From Streptomyces sp. NBC_00442 (GTDB lineage: Bacteria > Actinomycetota > Actinomycetes > Streptomycetales > Streptomycetaceae), in the NCBI RefSeq assembly GCF_036014195.1, contig NZ_CP107918.1:2480001-2544000 (forward strand): DNA of 64,000 nucleotides, written 5' to 3'. Below the pieces are notes generated by a model. It saw only the letters and a program-made list of their open reading frames with translations. It did not search any database and was not told the DNA's origin. Numbering within the stretch: the stretch's first letter is position 1; every line of letters begins with the position of its first letter. Of the stretch, positions 15,786 to 25,089 are shown in pieces. The position numbers were made by a program, and so were the translations under genes.

Positions 15786-16117
15786 GCATCCAGCGACGGC
15801 GCGGCCAGAAGGCCCGCGTCTGGCGAACCGTCGAGGTCACCGACTCACGCGGCAACACGGTCACCATGGCCGACCCGCACGGTCCTATCGAGGTACGAGC
15901 GGCGTTCGTCCCTCAGCGCTCGGCCCGCGCCGAAGTTCCTGGCCAGCAGGAGATCAACGTGACGCGGATGATCGTGGACGCACATCTAGAAGGCGTCTCT
16001 CTATGGTCTCGCGTCGAGTACGCGGGCCGCCAGTGGGACATCGTCTCGCCGCCCGCGTATCACCACGGCGACCGCCGCACTCGGCATTGGTCGATCGACA
16101 TCCGGGAGCGGCCCTGA
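15782..16117 (+). CDS. Head-tail stopper-like protein
   Basis: The 111-residue protein starts at GTG 15782 with a GTGA overlap, and GTG 15779 would add one residue. It is a small beta-barrel candidate with strands such as VWRTVEVTDSRGNTVTM, ALFVP-like FVPQRSAR and WSRVEYAGRQWDIVSPPAYHHG. That pattern is typical of stopper proteins that cap the connector. Assigned mainly by gene order. Confidence 0.65.
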   Translation: MSIQRRRGQKARVWRTVEVTDSRGNTVTMADPHGPIEVRAAFVPQRSARAEVPGQQEINVTRMIVDAHLEGVSLWSRVEYAGRQWDIVSPPAYHHGDRRTRHWSIDIRERP

Positions 16118-16500
16118 TGGCGAAGGTCTACCAGAGCGTCAATGGTCGGAAGATCGAAAAGTACATCGCCGTGAACGAGGGCGTGCAGGCCGAGTTGACG
16201 GCCCGTGCCTTCGAGATCGCCGTGCGCGCCGAGGAGATCCTCGTGCAGCACCGTGCGGACGGCCACGCCGAAATCGACGTCGAGGCAGGCGACAACAACC
16301 GGTACGTAATTCTCTCGGATGATCGCGGCCAGAAGGCTGCCCTGTCCATTGAGTACGGCCGCGCGGAATCCGTCATCGTCCGCAAGGACAAGAACGGCGG
16401 GAAGTACCTGGACGTGCTCCCGGCGATGGACGGCCTCTACATCCTTGCTACCGCCTCGAATTTGCCCAAGAAGCGGAAGGGCAAGGTGAAGCTCGACTAA
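16117..16500 (+). CDS. DUF5403-like tail-completion protein
   Basis: The 127-residue protein starts at ATG 16117, overlapping the previous stop by one base. It begins MAKVYQSVNGRKIEKYIAV, has a helical AEEILVQHRADGHAEI segment, then RYVILSDDRGQKAALSIEYG, the pattern of actinophage proteins named DUF5403 and of HK97 gp10-like head-tail proteins. The C-terminus is basic (KKRKGKVKLD). Confidence 0.65.
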   Translation: MAKVYQSVNGRKIEKYIAVNEGVQAELTARAFEIAVRAEEILVQHRADGHAEIDVEAGDNNRYVILSDDRGQKAALSIEYGRAESVIVRKDKNGGKYLDVLPAMDGLYILATASNLPKKRKGKVKLD

Positions 16501-16998
16501 GTGGCCGGCATACCCGATCACATCAAGGCCCTGGCCGAACTGTCGCCCGTCGAAGACCTGCTCCTTGCGATCCTCCGCAAGGGCCTGCCGAGCATCCGAG
16601 TGAAGTCCCTCATCGACCGCCACGAACAGTTCCCGCTGGTACTGGTGCGCCGTGACCCCACGTTTGGCCAGTGGGCGGCCGACACGCGTTTCACGGACGC
16701 GGCCCGCGTAGTCGTGAACTGCTTCGCCGAGGACCCGGACGGCGACTCCGACGCCGCGATTCTGTCCGAGGCCGTGCGCGTGGTCCTGCGGGACTCCTGG
16801 CTCAACCATGAAGTCGTTCCCGGCCGAGGCCACATCACCCGGGTCGACATGAACTCCTCCCCTCGTCGGGCGAGTGACTGGGCCACGGCAACCGGGCCCG
16901 TGCAGTACGCGGACCTACCCACGGGCGTGTGGCGCTACGAGTCGGTGTACGACATCCAGATCCGCAAGCCGCGGACGCGCCCTTTCCCCCTCCCGTAA
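16501..16998 (+). CDS. Tail terminator protein
   Basis: The 165-residue protein from GTG 16501 follows the previous stop without a gap. It has the gpU-like alpha/beta pattern: an early helix (SPVEDLLLAILRKGLPS), a strand with FPLVLVRRDP, and a FTDAARVVVNCFAEDPDGDS segment. Such proteins form the ring ending the tail tube and joining it to the head. Position directly before the major tail gene agrees. Confidence 0.7.
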   Translation: MAGIPDHIKALAELSPVEDLLLAILRKGLPSIRVKSLIDRHEQFPLVLVRRDPTFGQWAADTRFTDAARVVVNCFAEDPDGDSDAAILSEAVRVVLRDSWLNHEVVPGRGHITRVDMNSSPRRASDWATATGPVQYADLPTGVWRYESVYDIQIRKPRTRPFPLP

Positions 16999-17075
16999 TC
17001 CATCCCGCACGCACCCCAACACGCATATGGCGATGGGGGTTTCTGGCGTGCGCGAACTAGGAGAAACGTTCCTCT

Positions 17076-17816
17076 TTGGCGCTCAACGACAATGCAACCC
17101 TCGTCGTTGGGAATGGCAACTATCTGACCGCCCCGGTCGGAACCGCCATGCCCGGCGACCTTCTCGTGCCCACCTCCCCCTGGCAGAACGTCGGACACAC
17201 CTCGCTTGAGGATGTCTTCGGCATCACCTCCGAGGGCGGCGAGGCGACCACGATCGGCACGCTTCAGAACAAGTCCCTGCGCACGAAGTACAGCGCGCGG
17301 ACCGAGTCCATCACGTTCACCCTGAACCAGTTCGACACGGCCGCACTGCGCCTGTACTTCGGCGCCAACGCCCCGCTTCTGCCTGACGGTTCCATCGGCG
17401 TTCCTGCCGACCCGCAGCCGACTCAGGCCGCATTCATGGCGATCTTCATTGACGGCGAATCGCACTTCGCCGTCTATGCCCCGAAGGCCGAGATCTACCG
17501 GGCCGACGACATGGCGATTGGCGACACCGAGTCGCTCGCCGGTCTCCCCCTGGGCGTCAAGCCGATGGTCTACGGCGCCAACTCCTGGACCTACGCCGTG
17601 ACCCCGCTCGGCGGCACCGTCGCCACGGGCGCCTCGGCCGGCACGCCCGGCTCCTTCATCCCGACCGGAGCTGTCGCCCCGGCCGACCTCGCCGCTTTGG
17701 CGTCTGTGATCGCCACGCCCACCGCGAAGTGGGCCACCGGCCAGTACGTGAGCCTCGGCGACTCCTCGAAGGCGTTCTGGGACGGCTCCAAGTGGGTTGC
17801 CGGCTCGGCCTCCTGA
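17076..17816 (+). CDS. Major tail tube protein
   Basis: The 246-residue protein starts at TTG 17076 behind AGGAGAAACGTTCCTC. It shows a tube-protein pattern: N-terminal GTAMPGDLLVPTSPWQNVGH, a strand-rich middle with SITFTLNQFDTAALRLYFGA, then an FMAIFIDGESHFAVYAPKAE strand pair. The C-terminal about 70 residues (after VTPLG) are Ala/Thr/Gly rich and look like a small separate domain on the tail surface. Confidence 0.82.
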   Translation: MALNDNATLVVGNGNYLTAPVGTAMPGDLLVPTSPWQNVGHTSLEDVFGITSEGGEATTIGTLQNKSLRTKYSARTESITFTLNQFDTAALRLYFGANAPLLPDGSIGVPADPQPTQAAFMAIFIDGESHFAVYAPKAEIYRADDMAIGDTESLAGLPLGVKPMVYGANSWTYAVTPLGGTVATGASAGTPGSFIPTGAVAPADLAALASVIATPTAKWATGQYVSLGDSSKAFWDGSKWVAGSAS

Positions 17817-17919
17817 TCTCCCCCTTCGCCCCGGTGTGAGCGCGCGGACCCGTTCACGCCGGGCCCTCCCCTTCGGTCCGCTCCCCTCTTGCATTTCGAC
17901 CCCGGAGGTCCGCACCCCC

Positions 17920-18258
17920 ATGGCATCTTTCTCCCTCGACGACATCCGCAACGCCGCCGAGGCGCGATACGGCTCGACCGACATCGAGCTGGGCGACGAA
18001 ACGGTCCGCCTGCTCAACCCTCTCCGCCTCCCCAGGGACACCCGCACCAAGCTCTCGCAGCTCCAGGACGACATGGGCGGTGAGGACGCGGACCAGGAGG
18101 AGCTGCTGTCCGAGGCGATCCGCCTGGTCGCCGAGCACGCGGCGGCGGCCGACAAGCTCCTCAAGGCTGTAGGCGGCGACCTCGCCGTTCTGGCCGAGAT
18201 CTTCGACCGGTACGGCAAGGGCGCTCAGGTGGGGGAAGCCTCGGCCTCTGCCGCCTGA
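17920..18258 (+). CDS. Tail assembly chaperone, short form
   Basis: The 112-residue acidic helical protein from ATG 17920 (CCGGAGG upstream) is encoded between the major tail and tape-measure genes, where the lambda gpG equivalent always lies. It ends at TGA 18256-18258. Ribosomes that slip back one base at GGGGGAA (18231-18237) instead make the longer form. It binds tape measure during tail assembly. Confidence 0.8.
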   Translation: MASFSLDDIRNAAEARYGSTDIELGDETVRLLNPLRLPRDTRTKLSQLQDDMGGEDADQEELLSEAIRLVAEHAAAADKLLKAVGGDLAVLAEIFDRYGKGAQVGEASASAA

Positions 18259-18632
18259 TCGACGACTACGGCGAGGGCCTGTATGCCGACCTGCGCTTCT
18301 ACTACGGCGTCGACCTCGCCGAGGTAATCGCAGGCCGCGGACCCTCGCCCGCCCTCGTCCTCCTTCTCGTGCAGAGGCTGCCCGACACCTCTCTGACTGT
18401 CGCCCTCGCGTCGGGCGGCAGGGAGCACTTCGGCTGGGGCCAGGACCGACATCTGGCCGCCGATCTCTTCGACGCCATCAACTCCAACACGCGGGCCACC
18501 GGCCAGTGGAGCAAGGGCAAGGCTCCGAAGATCCCGCCGTTTCCCCGCCCGCAGGCAAAGGCCAAGGCGAAGAAGCCCAGCAAGCGGCCCGCCACCGTGG
18601 CCCAGCTCTATCAGCACTTCTCTCGGAGGTAG
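17920..18632 (+). CDS. Tail assembly chaperone, long form made by -1 frameshift
   Basis: The second part (18,234-18,632) is open in the -1 frame with no stop from the slip site on, and has no ribosome binding site of its own. It gives a domain with DDYGEGLYADLRFYYGVDL and a basic tail (KAKAKKPSKRPATVAQ). This is the gpG-gpT arrangement conserved in long-tailed phages. Total length is about 237 residues. Confidence 0.78.
18231..18237 (+). promoter_or_regulatory. Probable -1 ribosomal slip site GGGGGAA
   Basis: The site is read GTG GGG GAA in the short frame, 21 bases before its stop codon. A slip of one base back keeps Gly pairing on the G-run and enters the long open frame. The exact slip position within the five G is not resolved. 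Confidence 0.65.
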
Positions 18633-18635
18633 CCC

Positions 18636-21600
18636 TTGTCAGCGGGCCAGATCATCGGCCGCGTCGCCGTCAAGGTCTCCCCCGACACCCGTGAATTCAA
18701 GCGGGATGCGGAGAAGCAGCTCGACCGTATCGAGCAGCAGCTCGACAAGCTCAAGGTGTCGACGACGATCGACATGAGCAGCGCGTCGAAGGAGTTCGTC
18801 GAAGAGCTCCGGAAGATCAACAAGCGCAACAAGCAGTCCGACGCTCGCAAGATCCGCTTCTACACGACCATCTCCACCGATGGCATGGCGACGGCCGTAC
18901 GGAACGCCGCCAAGGAGCTACAGCGTCGGGCGAACAGCCAGAAGGTTGACTTCAAGGTCAACGACCTCAAAGCCACGGGCAAGGTCGAGCTGGAGCTCGA
19001 CCAGCAGTCGGCCGACCGCGTCAAGCACAAGCTCAAGGACTGGGCCGATGACCTCAGCCCGCTGAAGATCAAGGTCGAGCCGGATCTCGCCAATGGGTTC
19101 GGCGCGCGGATCTCGGCCCGGCTTCAGGTGCTGACCCGTCCGCGCACGGTGCCGATCGTCCCTGATCTGGACAACACGGCCGTGGCGAAGGTCGGCACTG
19201 CGCTCGCCGCGCTGTCCGGCGCGCGGGTGCTGAACAACATCTTCGAGCGGCTCGGTCGGACGCTGCGCAACCTCGACAAGAGCGTGCCGATCATCGGCTC
19301 GCTTTCCCTCGCGATTGCTGGCCTCGCTGGGTGGGGCCTGTCTGCCGCGAGCAACCTCGCTGCCCTGTCGAGCTCTCTCGCCTCGATCGGCGCCACGAGC
19401 CTTCTCCTGCCCGGCCTGTTCGGCGGCATGGCGGTCGGCCTCGGTGTGAGCGTCGCGGCCTTCCGCGACTTCAACAAGGTTCTACCCGAGGTCAAGGGTG
19501 CCCTGTCCGGTCTTCAGGACGCGATCTCGGCGAACTTCTGGGAGCAGGCCAAGAGGCCCATCCAGGAACTCGTCGACGGGCTTCTCCCAAAGTTCACGGC
19601 GGGCGTCCGGCAGACGGCCACCGAGCTCGGCCAGTTCTTCGGCGCCTTCGCCAAGGGCCTCCAGGGCGCCCTGGACCCCGCGCTGAACCAGATGTTCGTC
19701 GACCTTTCCAAGTCGATCGACATCGCCACCAACGGTACGGGCGCCTTCGCGAACATCATCGCCGTCCTCGGCAAGGTCGGCACGAGCTACCTGCCGTCGC
19801 TGGCTCAGTGGTTCGTCGACATCTCGGAGCGCTTCTCCGCCTTCCTCACCAAGAGCGAGGGGAACGGCAAGCTCAAGGGCTGGATCGATGAGGGAATCCA
19901 ATCCCTCAAGGATCTGGGGTCGGTCCTCTACAACGTCGGCGGGATTTTCGCCGGCATCAGTCGCGCAGCCGAAGCTGCGGGCGGCTCCTCGCTCGGCATG
20001 ATGGCCGACACCCTCGAAAAGATCCACGCGACCGTGGACAGCGAGGGCTTCCAGACCGGCCTGACCAACGTCTTTGCCGCAGCCCACACGGCGATGAACG
20101 CCATCGCTACCCAGTCGGGCCCGGCGGTCAAGAACCTCTTCTCGGAGCTTGGGCAGCTCCTGACCGAGCTCCTGCCGCAGGTCGGCGAGGTCATCGGCAC
20201 CGCCCTGGACGCGGTCGCCTCGGCACTGGCGCAGCCAGCTGTGACCGAGGGCGTCAAGGCGATGTTCAGCGGCATCCAGGCCGCTGTCGAAGCGCTCGCC
20301 CCGGCGATGGCCCCGCTCGGCCAGGCACTCGGCGCGCTGATGCAGGTGATCGGCGCGTTCGCCACAATGCTCGGTCCGCTGATCGCAGCCGCACTGGTCC
20401 CGCTGGCGAACGCGTTCACGGCGCTCGCCCCCTCGATCACCCCGATCATCCAGCTCCTCGGCGGTGCGCTGACGCAGGCGATCCAGACCCTCGCGCCCGT
20501 CCTCACGCAGCTCGTTCCAGTGATCGGTCAGGCGCTCAACAGTGCCTTCCAGACACTGAGCGGCGTCCTGCCGACCATCGCGGAAGCGTTCGGGCAGATC
20601 GTTACGGCGATGGCTCCGGTCATCGCCCAGCTCGTGAGCGCGCTCGCGCCGATCCTGCCGATCATCGCGCAGCTCTTCGCGCAGATCTTCGCCGCGCTCG
20701 CACCGCTCGTCTCGACCCTGGCATCCGTACTGGCACCGATCCTGCCCGTGCTGTCGGCGGCCCTTCAGCAGGTGCTCACGGCACTCCAGCCGATCATCGC
20801 TACCGCGCTTCAGATCATCACGGCGGTCATCCAGCCGCTCCTGCCGATGCTGAGCGAGGTCATCCAGTCGGTTCTTCCGCCGCTGGCTGACGCGATTCAG
20901 CGCCTGCTCGAAGCACTCCAGCCGGTGTTCGACGCCCTGCTCAAGGTCGTCAACATCTTGATGCCCGTCCTCGTGCCGGTCATCCAGTTCATCGTCGAGC
21001 TGCTGGCCAAGAGCCTGGTAGACGCCGTCAACGGCGTCGCACTCGTCTTCGAGGGACTCGTCGAGATCGTCAAGGGCGTGTGGGACACCATCGTCGGCGT
21101 CCTGAAGATCGCGTGGGGCCTGATCGAAGGGCTCTTCACCGGGAACTTCGACACCCTGAAGGAGGGCTGGTCGCAGTTCTGGTCCGGTATCTGGAGCTTC
21201 GTCAAGGGCATCTGGGACACGATCCTCGGAGCCTTCGAGACGTTCCTGAGCATCGGCATCCTCGGCGCGGCCGGCAAGGGCCTCAAAGCCATCGGCGCAG
21301 CCTTCAAGTCCGGCTGGCAGGCCGTCAAGGGATTCGGCGAGGCCGCGTGGAGCGCGATCAAGTCGGGCTTCAGTTCCTTTGGTTCGTTCCTCGCCGACCT
21401 TGGCCGCTCGATGATGTCCGGGCTCGGCAGCCTGTTCTCGGCCGGATGGTCAGCGATCAGGGACGTCGCCAGTAGGGCGATGTCCGCCCTCGGCCGCGCC
21501 ATCTCGACCGGCATCACCGAGACGATCGGCTTCGTCAAGGAACTGCCCGGCAAGGCCAAGGACGCGCTGAGCGGCCTCGGCTCCACGCTTGTTGACGCCG

Positions 21601-22733
21601 GTAAGTCGCTCATCCGCGGCCTGATCAGCGGCATCTCGTCGATGTTCGGCGCGGTGAAGGACAAGCTCGGCGATCTGACCAGCAAGCTCACGGACTGGAA
21701 GGGCCCGGCCCCCAAGGACGCGGTGCTGCTGTACGACGCCGGACGGCTCATCATCCAGGGCCTCGTCAAGGGTCTGGAATCGGAGTTCTCCAGCGTCAAG
21801 GAGGCCCTCAACGAGCTGACGGACAAGATCCCGAAGGACGCCTCCCAGGGCCTGAAGGATCGGATCAACGCCGACCGGACCGCCATGCTCAAGCTGGCTG
21901 CCCAGTGGGACACCGGGGCCGACCGGCTCAAGGTCGCCCGCGACAAGCTCGACAAGATGCGCGAGGAAGCAGCCTCCTACGCGCAGCGGGTCACGGATCG
22001 GATCATCGACACCGGCGATGTGACCAAGGCGAAGAGCTCCTCCTTCAACGGGATCACGAGCGCCCTTCAGGCGGCCATCGACAAGGCGAAACGGTTCGCC
22101 ACCGCGCTCAAGAAGCTGAAGGACATGGGCCTTGGCCAGACGGCCATGGACCAGATCGCTTCGGCCGGGCCCGATGCGGGCCTGGCTGCGGCGGAGTCGA
22201 TCGCGGCGGCCGGCAAGAACGGCATCGCCGAGGTCAACCGTCTTCAGGCCGAGCTCGCCAAGTACGCCAGTCAGGCCGGCGCGACCGCCTCGGATGCGAT
22301 GTACGCCAACGGCGTCCATATCGCCGAGGGCATCGTGAAGGGCCTCCAGAGCCAGCAAGCGGCGATCGAGAAGCAGATGCTCCAGATCGCCGACTCGATG
22401 GTGGCCGCCATCAAGAAGAGCCTCGGCATCCACTCGCCGAGCCGCGTCTTCGCCCAGCTCGGCAGCTACGTCGGCCAGGGCTTCGCCCAGGGCATCGAGG
22501 GCGAATCCGGGCGGGTGGCCAAGGCGGTCGACGCCATCACCGCTCGCCCCAGCTCCGCCGACTACGCCAACGCGGCGCGGTCGGTGTCCGCCGCCATCGC
22601 AGGCGGTCTCAGCCCCACTGGAGGCGGCGGCGTGACCAAGGTTCTCAACTACTACGCAGCGGCGGGAAGTTCGCTCAGCTCCCAGGAGGAGCTGTTCGCG
22701 GCGTCCCACCGCGCACGAATGGTGGGGTGGTGA
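18636..22733 (+). CDS. Tape measure protein
   Basis: At 1,365 residues, this is the largest gene of the phage and sets a tail of roughly 200 nm if the usual 0.15 nm per residue holds. It starts at TTG 18636 behind GGAGGTAGCCC. The N-terminal 200 residues are charged helices, followed by hydrophobic segments (ISATLLLPGLFGG-like near residue 250). Residues 520-770 hold many 11-residue-type repeats built on APxLxxL and IxPxL, and Trp-rich helices then lie near 830-900. The C-terminal KSLGIHSPSRVFAQLG motif is typical of actinophage tape measures. Confidence 0.92.
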   Translation: MSAGQIIGRVAVKVSPDTREFKRDAEKQLDRIEQQLDKLKVSTTIDMSSASKEFVEELRKINKRNKQSDARKIRFYTTISTDGMATAVRNAAKELQRRANSQKVDFKVNDLKATGKVELELDQQSADRVKHKLKDWADDLSPLKIKVEPDLANGFGARISARLQVLTRPRTVPIVPDLDNTAVAKVGTALAALSGARVLNNIFERLGRTLRNLDKSVPIIGSLSLAIAGLAGWGLSAASNLAALSSSLASIGATSLLLPGLFGGMAVGLGVSVAAFRDFNKVLPEVKGALSGLQDAISANFWEQAKRPIQELVDGLLPKFTAGVRQTATELGQFFGAFAKGLQGALDPALNQMFVDLSKSIDIATNGTGAFANIIAVLGKVGTSYLPSLAQWFVDISERFSAFLTKSEGNGKLKGWIDEGIQSLKDLGSVLYNVGGIFAGISRAAEAAGGSSLGMMADTLEKIHATVDSEGFQTGLTNVFAAAHTAMNAIATQSGPAVKNLFSELGQLLTELLPQVGEVIGTALDAVASALAQPAVTEGVKAMFSGIQAAVEALAPAMAPLGQALGALMQVIGAFATMLGPLIAAALVPLANAFTALAPSITPIIQLLGGALTQAIQTLAPVLTQLVPVIGQALNSAFQTLSGVLPTIAEAFGQIVTAMAPVIAQLVSALAPILPIIAQLFAQIFAALAPLVSTLASVLAPILPVLSAALQQVLTALQPIIATALQIITAVIQPLLPMLSEVIQSVLPPLADAIQRLLEALQPVFDALLKVVNILMPVLVPVIQFIVELLAKSLVDAVNGVALVFEGLVEIVKGVWDTIVGVLKIAWGLIEGLFTGNFDTLKEGWSQFWSGIWSFVKGIWDTILGAFETFLSIGILGAAGKGLKAIGAAFKSGWQAVKGFGEAAWSAIKSGFSSFGSFLADLGRSMMSGLGSLFSAGWSAIRDVASRAMSALGRAISTGITETIGFVKELPGKAKDALSGLGSTLVDAGKSLIRGLISGISSMFGAVKDKLGDLTSKLTDWKGPAPKDAVLLYDAGRLIIQGLVKGLESEFSSVKEALNELTDKIPKDASQGLKDRINADRTAMLKLAAQWDTGADRLKVARDKLDKMREEAASYAQRVTDRIIDTGDVTKAKSSSFNGITSALQAAIDKAKRFATALKKLKDMGLGQTAMDQIASAGPDAGLAAAESIAAAGKNGIAEVNRLQAELAKYASQAGATASDAMYANGVHIAEGIVKGLQSQQAAIEKQMLQIADSMVAAIKKSLGIHSPSRVFAQLGSYVGQGFAQGIEGESGRVAKAVDAITARPSSADYANAARSVSAAIAGGLSPTGGGGVTKVLNYYAAAGSSLSSQEELFAASHRARMVGW

Positions 22734-23579
22734 GTGACTGCACTCCTGCTGGAGACCGAGCGCGATGCGCTCGACCTCAACGGGCAGGCGATGACAGGTT
22801 TTGGGTTTCAGGCCACGGCTGGCATGACCGGCCGTGGCCTGCCGGCCGTAGACGTCCAGTGGCTCACCGGGGCTGGAGACGGCGCCCGGTGGCGCGGTCA
22901 ACGCGTTCAGCCCCGAGACTTGGACATCCCGCTCGACATCCTCGGCCGCGACCGCAGCCATCTGTCCGAGCTGGTATCCCGGCTCGCCCAAGCGGTCGCA
23001 GGCGAATGCCAACTCGTCCTCGTTGACGATCAGGGGGTCCGGTGGTCCACGTCGGTCTACCGCACGGGCGGCGGCGACATCACCGACGACGGCACCAGCA
23101 GCCTTCAGACCGTGATCACCTTCCGCGCCCCGGACCCGTACTTCGTGGCATCGAGCGTCTCGACCCAGTCGGTCGGGGGCGATCCCGGCAGGAGGCCCTT
23201 CCTGTCCAGCCTGGCATCACTGCCTCTCGCGGCCTCGCAGGCGATCGGTGATGTGCAGCTCGACAACACGGGCGACGTGTCGGCCTACCCGGTCTGGGAG
23301 GTGTACGGGCCGGGCCGGGACCTTACGGTCACGGCGCCGACTGGCGAGACCTTGCGCTGGCAGGGAACTCTCGCAACAGACGAGCGCCTGATCGTCGATA
23401 CCCGCAATGGTTCGGTGCGGGACGGTAAGAACGTCAACCGGTACGCCGACCTCGCGGCGGCTCCGCGCTTCTGGACGGTGCCGCCAGGCACCTCGACCGC
23501 AAGCGTCAGGATGCTCGACACCACCGCGGATTCCCGCATCGTGTGTTCCTGGCGCCCCCGTAAATGGATGGTGATCTAA
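22734..23579 (+). CDS. Distal tail (Dit-like) protein
   Basis: The 281-residue protein from GTG 22734 follows the tape measure directly. It has the Dit N-terminal beta-barrel pattern (DALDLNGQAMTGFGFQATAG, DVQWLTGAGDG, QPRDLDIPLDILGRDRSHLS) and a second barrel with YPVWEVYGPGRDLTVT. It forms the hub that joins the tail tube to the tip. After this gene the rightward tail operon is broken by three leftward genes. Confidence 0.78.
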   Translation: MTALLLETERDALDLNGQAMTGFGFQATAGMTGRGLPAVDVQWLTGAGDGARWRGQRVQPRDLDIPLDILGRDRSHLSELVSRLAQAVAGECQLVLVDDQGVRWSTSVYRTGGGDITDDGTSSLQTVITFRAPDPYFVASSVSTQSVGGDPGRRPFLSSLASLPLAASQAIGDVQLDNTGDVSAYPVWEVYGPGRDLTVTAPTGETLRWQGTLATDERLIVDTRNGSVRDGKNVNRYADLAAAPRFWTVPPGTSTASVRMLDTTADSRIVCSWRPRKWMVI

Positions 23580-23638
23580 CCAGCCCTGCGGCGATCCCAG
23601 TGGTGGCGGGCTCGAACGGGTCGATGCCGCCCCTACAT

Positions 23639-23667
23639 GGCTCCGCCCCGGCACAGTGTCGGCGCAT
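23639..23667. repeat. Imperfect direct repeat A flanking the inverted tail cassette
   Basis: A 29-base segment starting GGCTCCGCCC and containing GTGTCG matches repeat B at 25,090-25,118 at 24 of 29 positions in the same orientation. The two copies lie just outside the leftward gene trio. A hairpin with GCCCCGG and CCGGGGC arms (23645-23677) overlaps this copy and may act as a terminator for both convergent directions. Confidence 0.5.
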
Positions 23668-23724
23668 GTACCGGGGCGAGGTGGATGCGTACAAGTCCTA
23701 CTTCACTTGTTGAAGTCCGCTTGG

Positions 23725-24093
23725 TCAGCGACTCGTGCGCTCGTCCGTGAGCTGGTCTACTTCGATTTGCATTGCCGACCGATCCTCCTCGGAGTAGGTC
23801 CCGTTCGCACTCTGAATGGAGAGCACACGTCCGTGCGGTGTCTCTCCTGAGTAAGTTGCCCGAATTCCAGCCGGGGCGGAGCCGCTGGCCACCAGGGCAA
23901 ACGCGCGGGCAAGGGTCTCAAGTCCCTCGGATGCTTGTCCGGCTCGCTGGTCGGCAAGGAATACGGCTTCGCGGCCGATGGCTTCCACGAGCCGTTCGCG
24001 GGCTACGGCGACGGTGGGCGATTCCGTCGCGGTGGTCTGCGCGGGGATCGCACCCAAGCCGTCGGCTTCGGGCGTTGCTTCGTTCTCAGACAT
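23725..24093 (-). CDS. Unknown protein of the inverted tail cassette, paralogue 1
   Basis: The 122-residue protein starts at ATG 24091-24093 behind GAGGATCACGC. Residues 10-65 match its neighbour (24103-24465): GLGAIPAQ, then TESPTVAVARERLVEAIGRE, then FLADQRAGQAS and LARAFALVAS. The C-terminal part differs, with strand-like GIRATYSGETPHGRVLSIQS. It lies in reverse orientation between the distal tail and tail tip genes and has no recognised family. The conserved helix suggests a shared binding interface with a variable end. Confidence 0.65.
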   Translation of the reverse strand: MSENEATPEADGLGAIPAQTTATESPTVAVARERLVEAIGREAVFLADQRAGQASEGLETLARAFALVASGSAPAGIRATYSGETPHGRVLSIQSANGTYSEEDRSAMQIEVDQLTDERTSR

Positions 24094-24102
24094 GCGTGAT
24101 CC

Positions 24103-24465
24103 TCATCCCTCTGTCGGCGGCTTGGCGGTCTTACTAATGGCCGCCGACGTGTTTCCGGCGACGAAGTCCTTAGCGAACGCAACCGGGTCCGCCAAAGCCC
24201 GACCGCTGATTGCCAGATGGGGAGACGCCGGCGAGGCAGCCAGCGCCGTGGCAGGGCTGGCCACCAGGGCGAAAGCCCGCGCGAGGCTTTCGAGCCCTGC
24301 GGACGCCTGTCCGGCGCGCTGGTCGGCGAGGAAAGCGGCTTCGCGGCCGATGGCTTCAACGAGCCGTTCGCGGGCTACGGCGACGGTGGGTGACTCGGTT
24401 ACGGTGACCTGAGCCGGGATGCCGCCCAAGTCGGTTACCTCCAGTGTTCCTGCGTCCTCTGACAC
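24103..24465 (-). CDS. Unknown protein of the inverted tail cassette, paralogue 2
   Basis: GTG 24463-24465 is chosen because AAGGAGGAG lies six bases upstream. ATG 24487-24489 would include that site in the coding part. The roughly 120-residue protein shares the LGGIPAQ start and the long TESPTVAVARERLVEAIGRE helix with its neighbour. Its own end is Ala/Pro-rich with DPVAFAKDFVAGNTSAAISK. Function unknown. Confidence 0.62.
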   Translation of the reverse strand: MSEDAGTLEVTDLGGIPAQVTVTESPTVAVARERLVEAIGREAAFLADQRAGQASAGLESLARAFALVASPATALAASPASPHLAISGRALADPVAFAKDFVAGNTSAAISKTAKPPTEG

Positions 24466-24542
24466 GTCTGTCTCCTCCTTGGCCGACATGGCGTCGACCT
24501 GTGGTGTTTGTTCGGGGTCTGTACGGGGCCAGCCAATTAGGG

Positions 24543-24938
24543 CTAGCGCCCAAGGCTGATGGGTTTGCAGTCGGGTGTGGCACAGACGAGGTCATTCTGG
24601 TCTTCGGGGAGCAGTCGGCTGGTGATCCGCTTGGGTGCGGGGCGTGCCTCGTATTCGGCGAGGATGTTCCCGGAGCCGTCGACGACCGTGATGAGGGACG
24701 GGACGATCGTTCCGCCGGTGAGGACGAGGGTGGGTACGGACCCCTTGTACCGCACGCTGAACATGCCGATGTCTTCTTTCTTGACGTCGGCAGGTGCGAC
24801 CTCGGTCAGGCCGCTCTCGCTCTCCGGATGGATCTCGGTCACCGGGATCGAGCCCAGCTCCGGCAACGCAGGGCCGTCACCGCTTCCCTGGATCGCGCCC
24901 AAGTCGAAGTTCTCGGGTGCTGCTTGCTCGTCTGCCAT
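24543..24938 (-). CDS. Unknown protein of the inverted tail cassette, third member
   Basis: The 131-residue protein from ATG 24936-24938 (AGGACACCAGGAC upstream) begins with FDLGAIQG, echoing the LGAIPAQ and LGGIPAQ starts of the two downstream genes, and has a second LGSIP. The remainder differs. It is strand-rich, with FSVRYKGSVPTLVLTGG and VPSLITVVDGSGNILAEYEA, like a small beta-sandwich, and ends with C-x4-C. It is probably the first gene of the leftward trio. No family is recognised. Confidence 0.62.
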   Translation of the reverse strand: MADEQAAPENFDLGAIQGSGDGPALPELGSIPVTEIHPESESGLTEVAPADVKKEDIGMFSVRYKGSVPTLVLTGGTIVPSLITVVDGSGNILAEYEARPAPKRITSRLLPEDQNDLVCATPDCKPISLGR

Positions 24939-25089
24939 GTCCTGGTGTCCTTTCCTGGCCGGCACGCTGCCGCCCTGGTCAGAGCGTCTCAGGACGCAGC
25001 GTTACCGATCAATGACTCTCGGCGGAACGGCCGGTAATCGCCAGGGTGGCGCAAAGGCGCTTCCGTGAACCCTGTCCAAGCCCCGACGC

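Noticed and set aside
23629..23715. Short rightward frames after the distal tail gene (37 and 15 residues)
   Set aside because: No ribosome binding site fits, the longer one overlaps the leftward gene, and composition is unremarkable.
23725..24938. RiPP precursor cluster based on the shared LGxI leader
   Set aside because: The proteins are too long with no core-like Cys/Ser/Thr end, and no modification enzyme is nearby.
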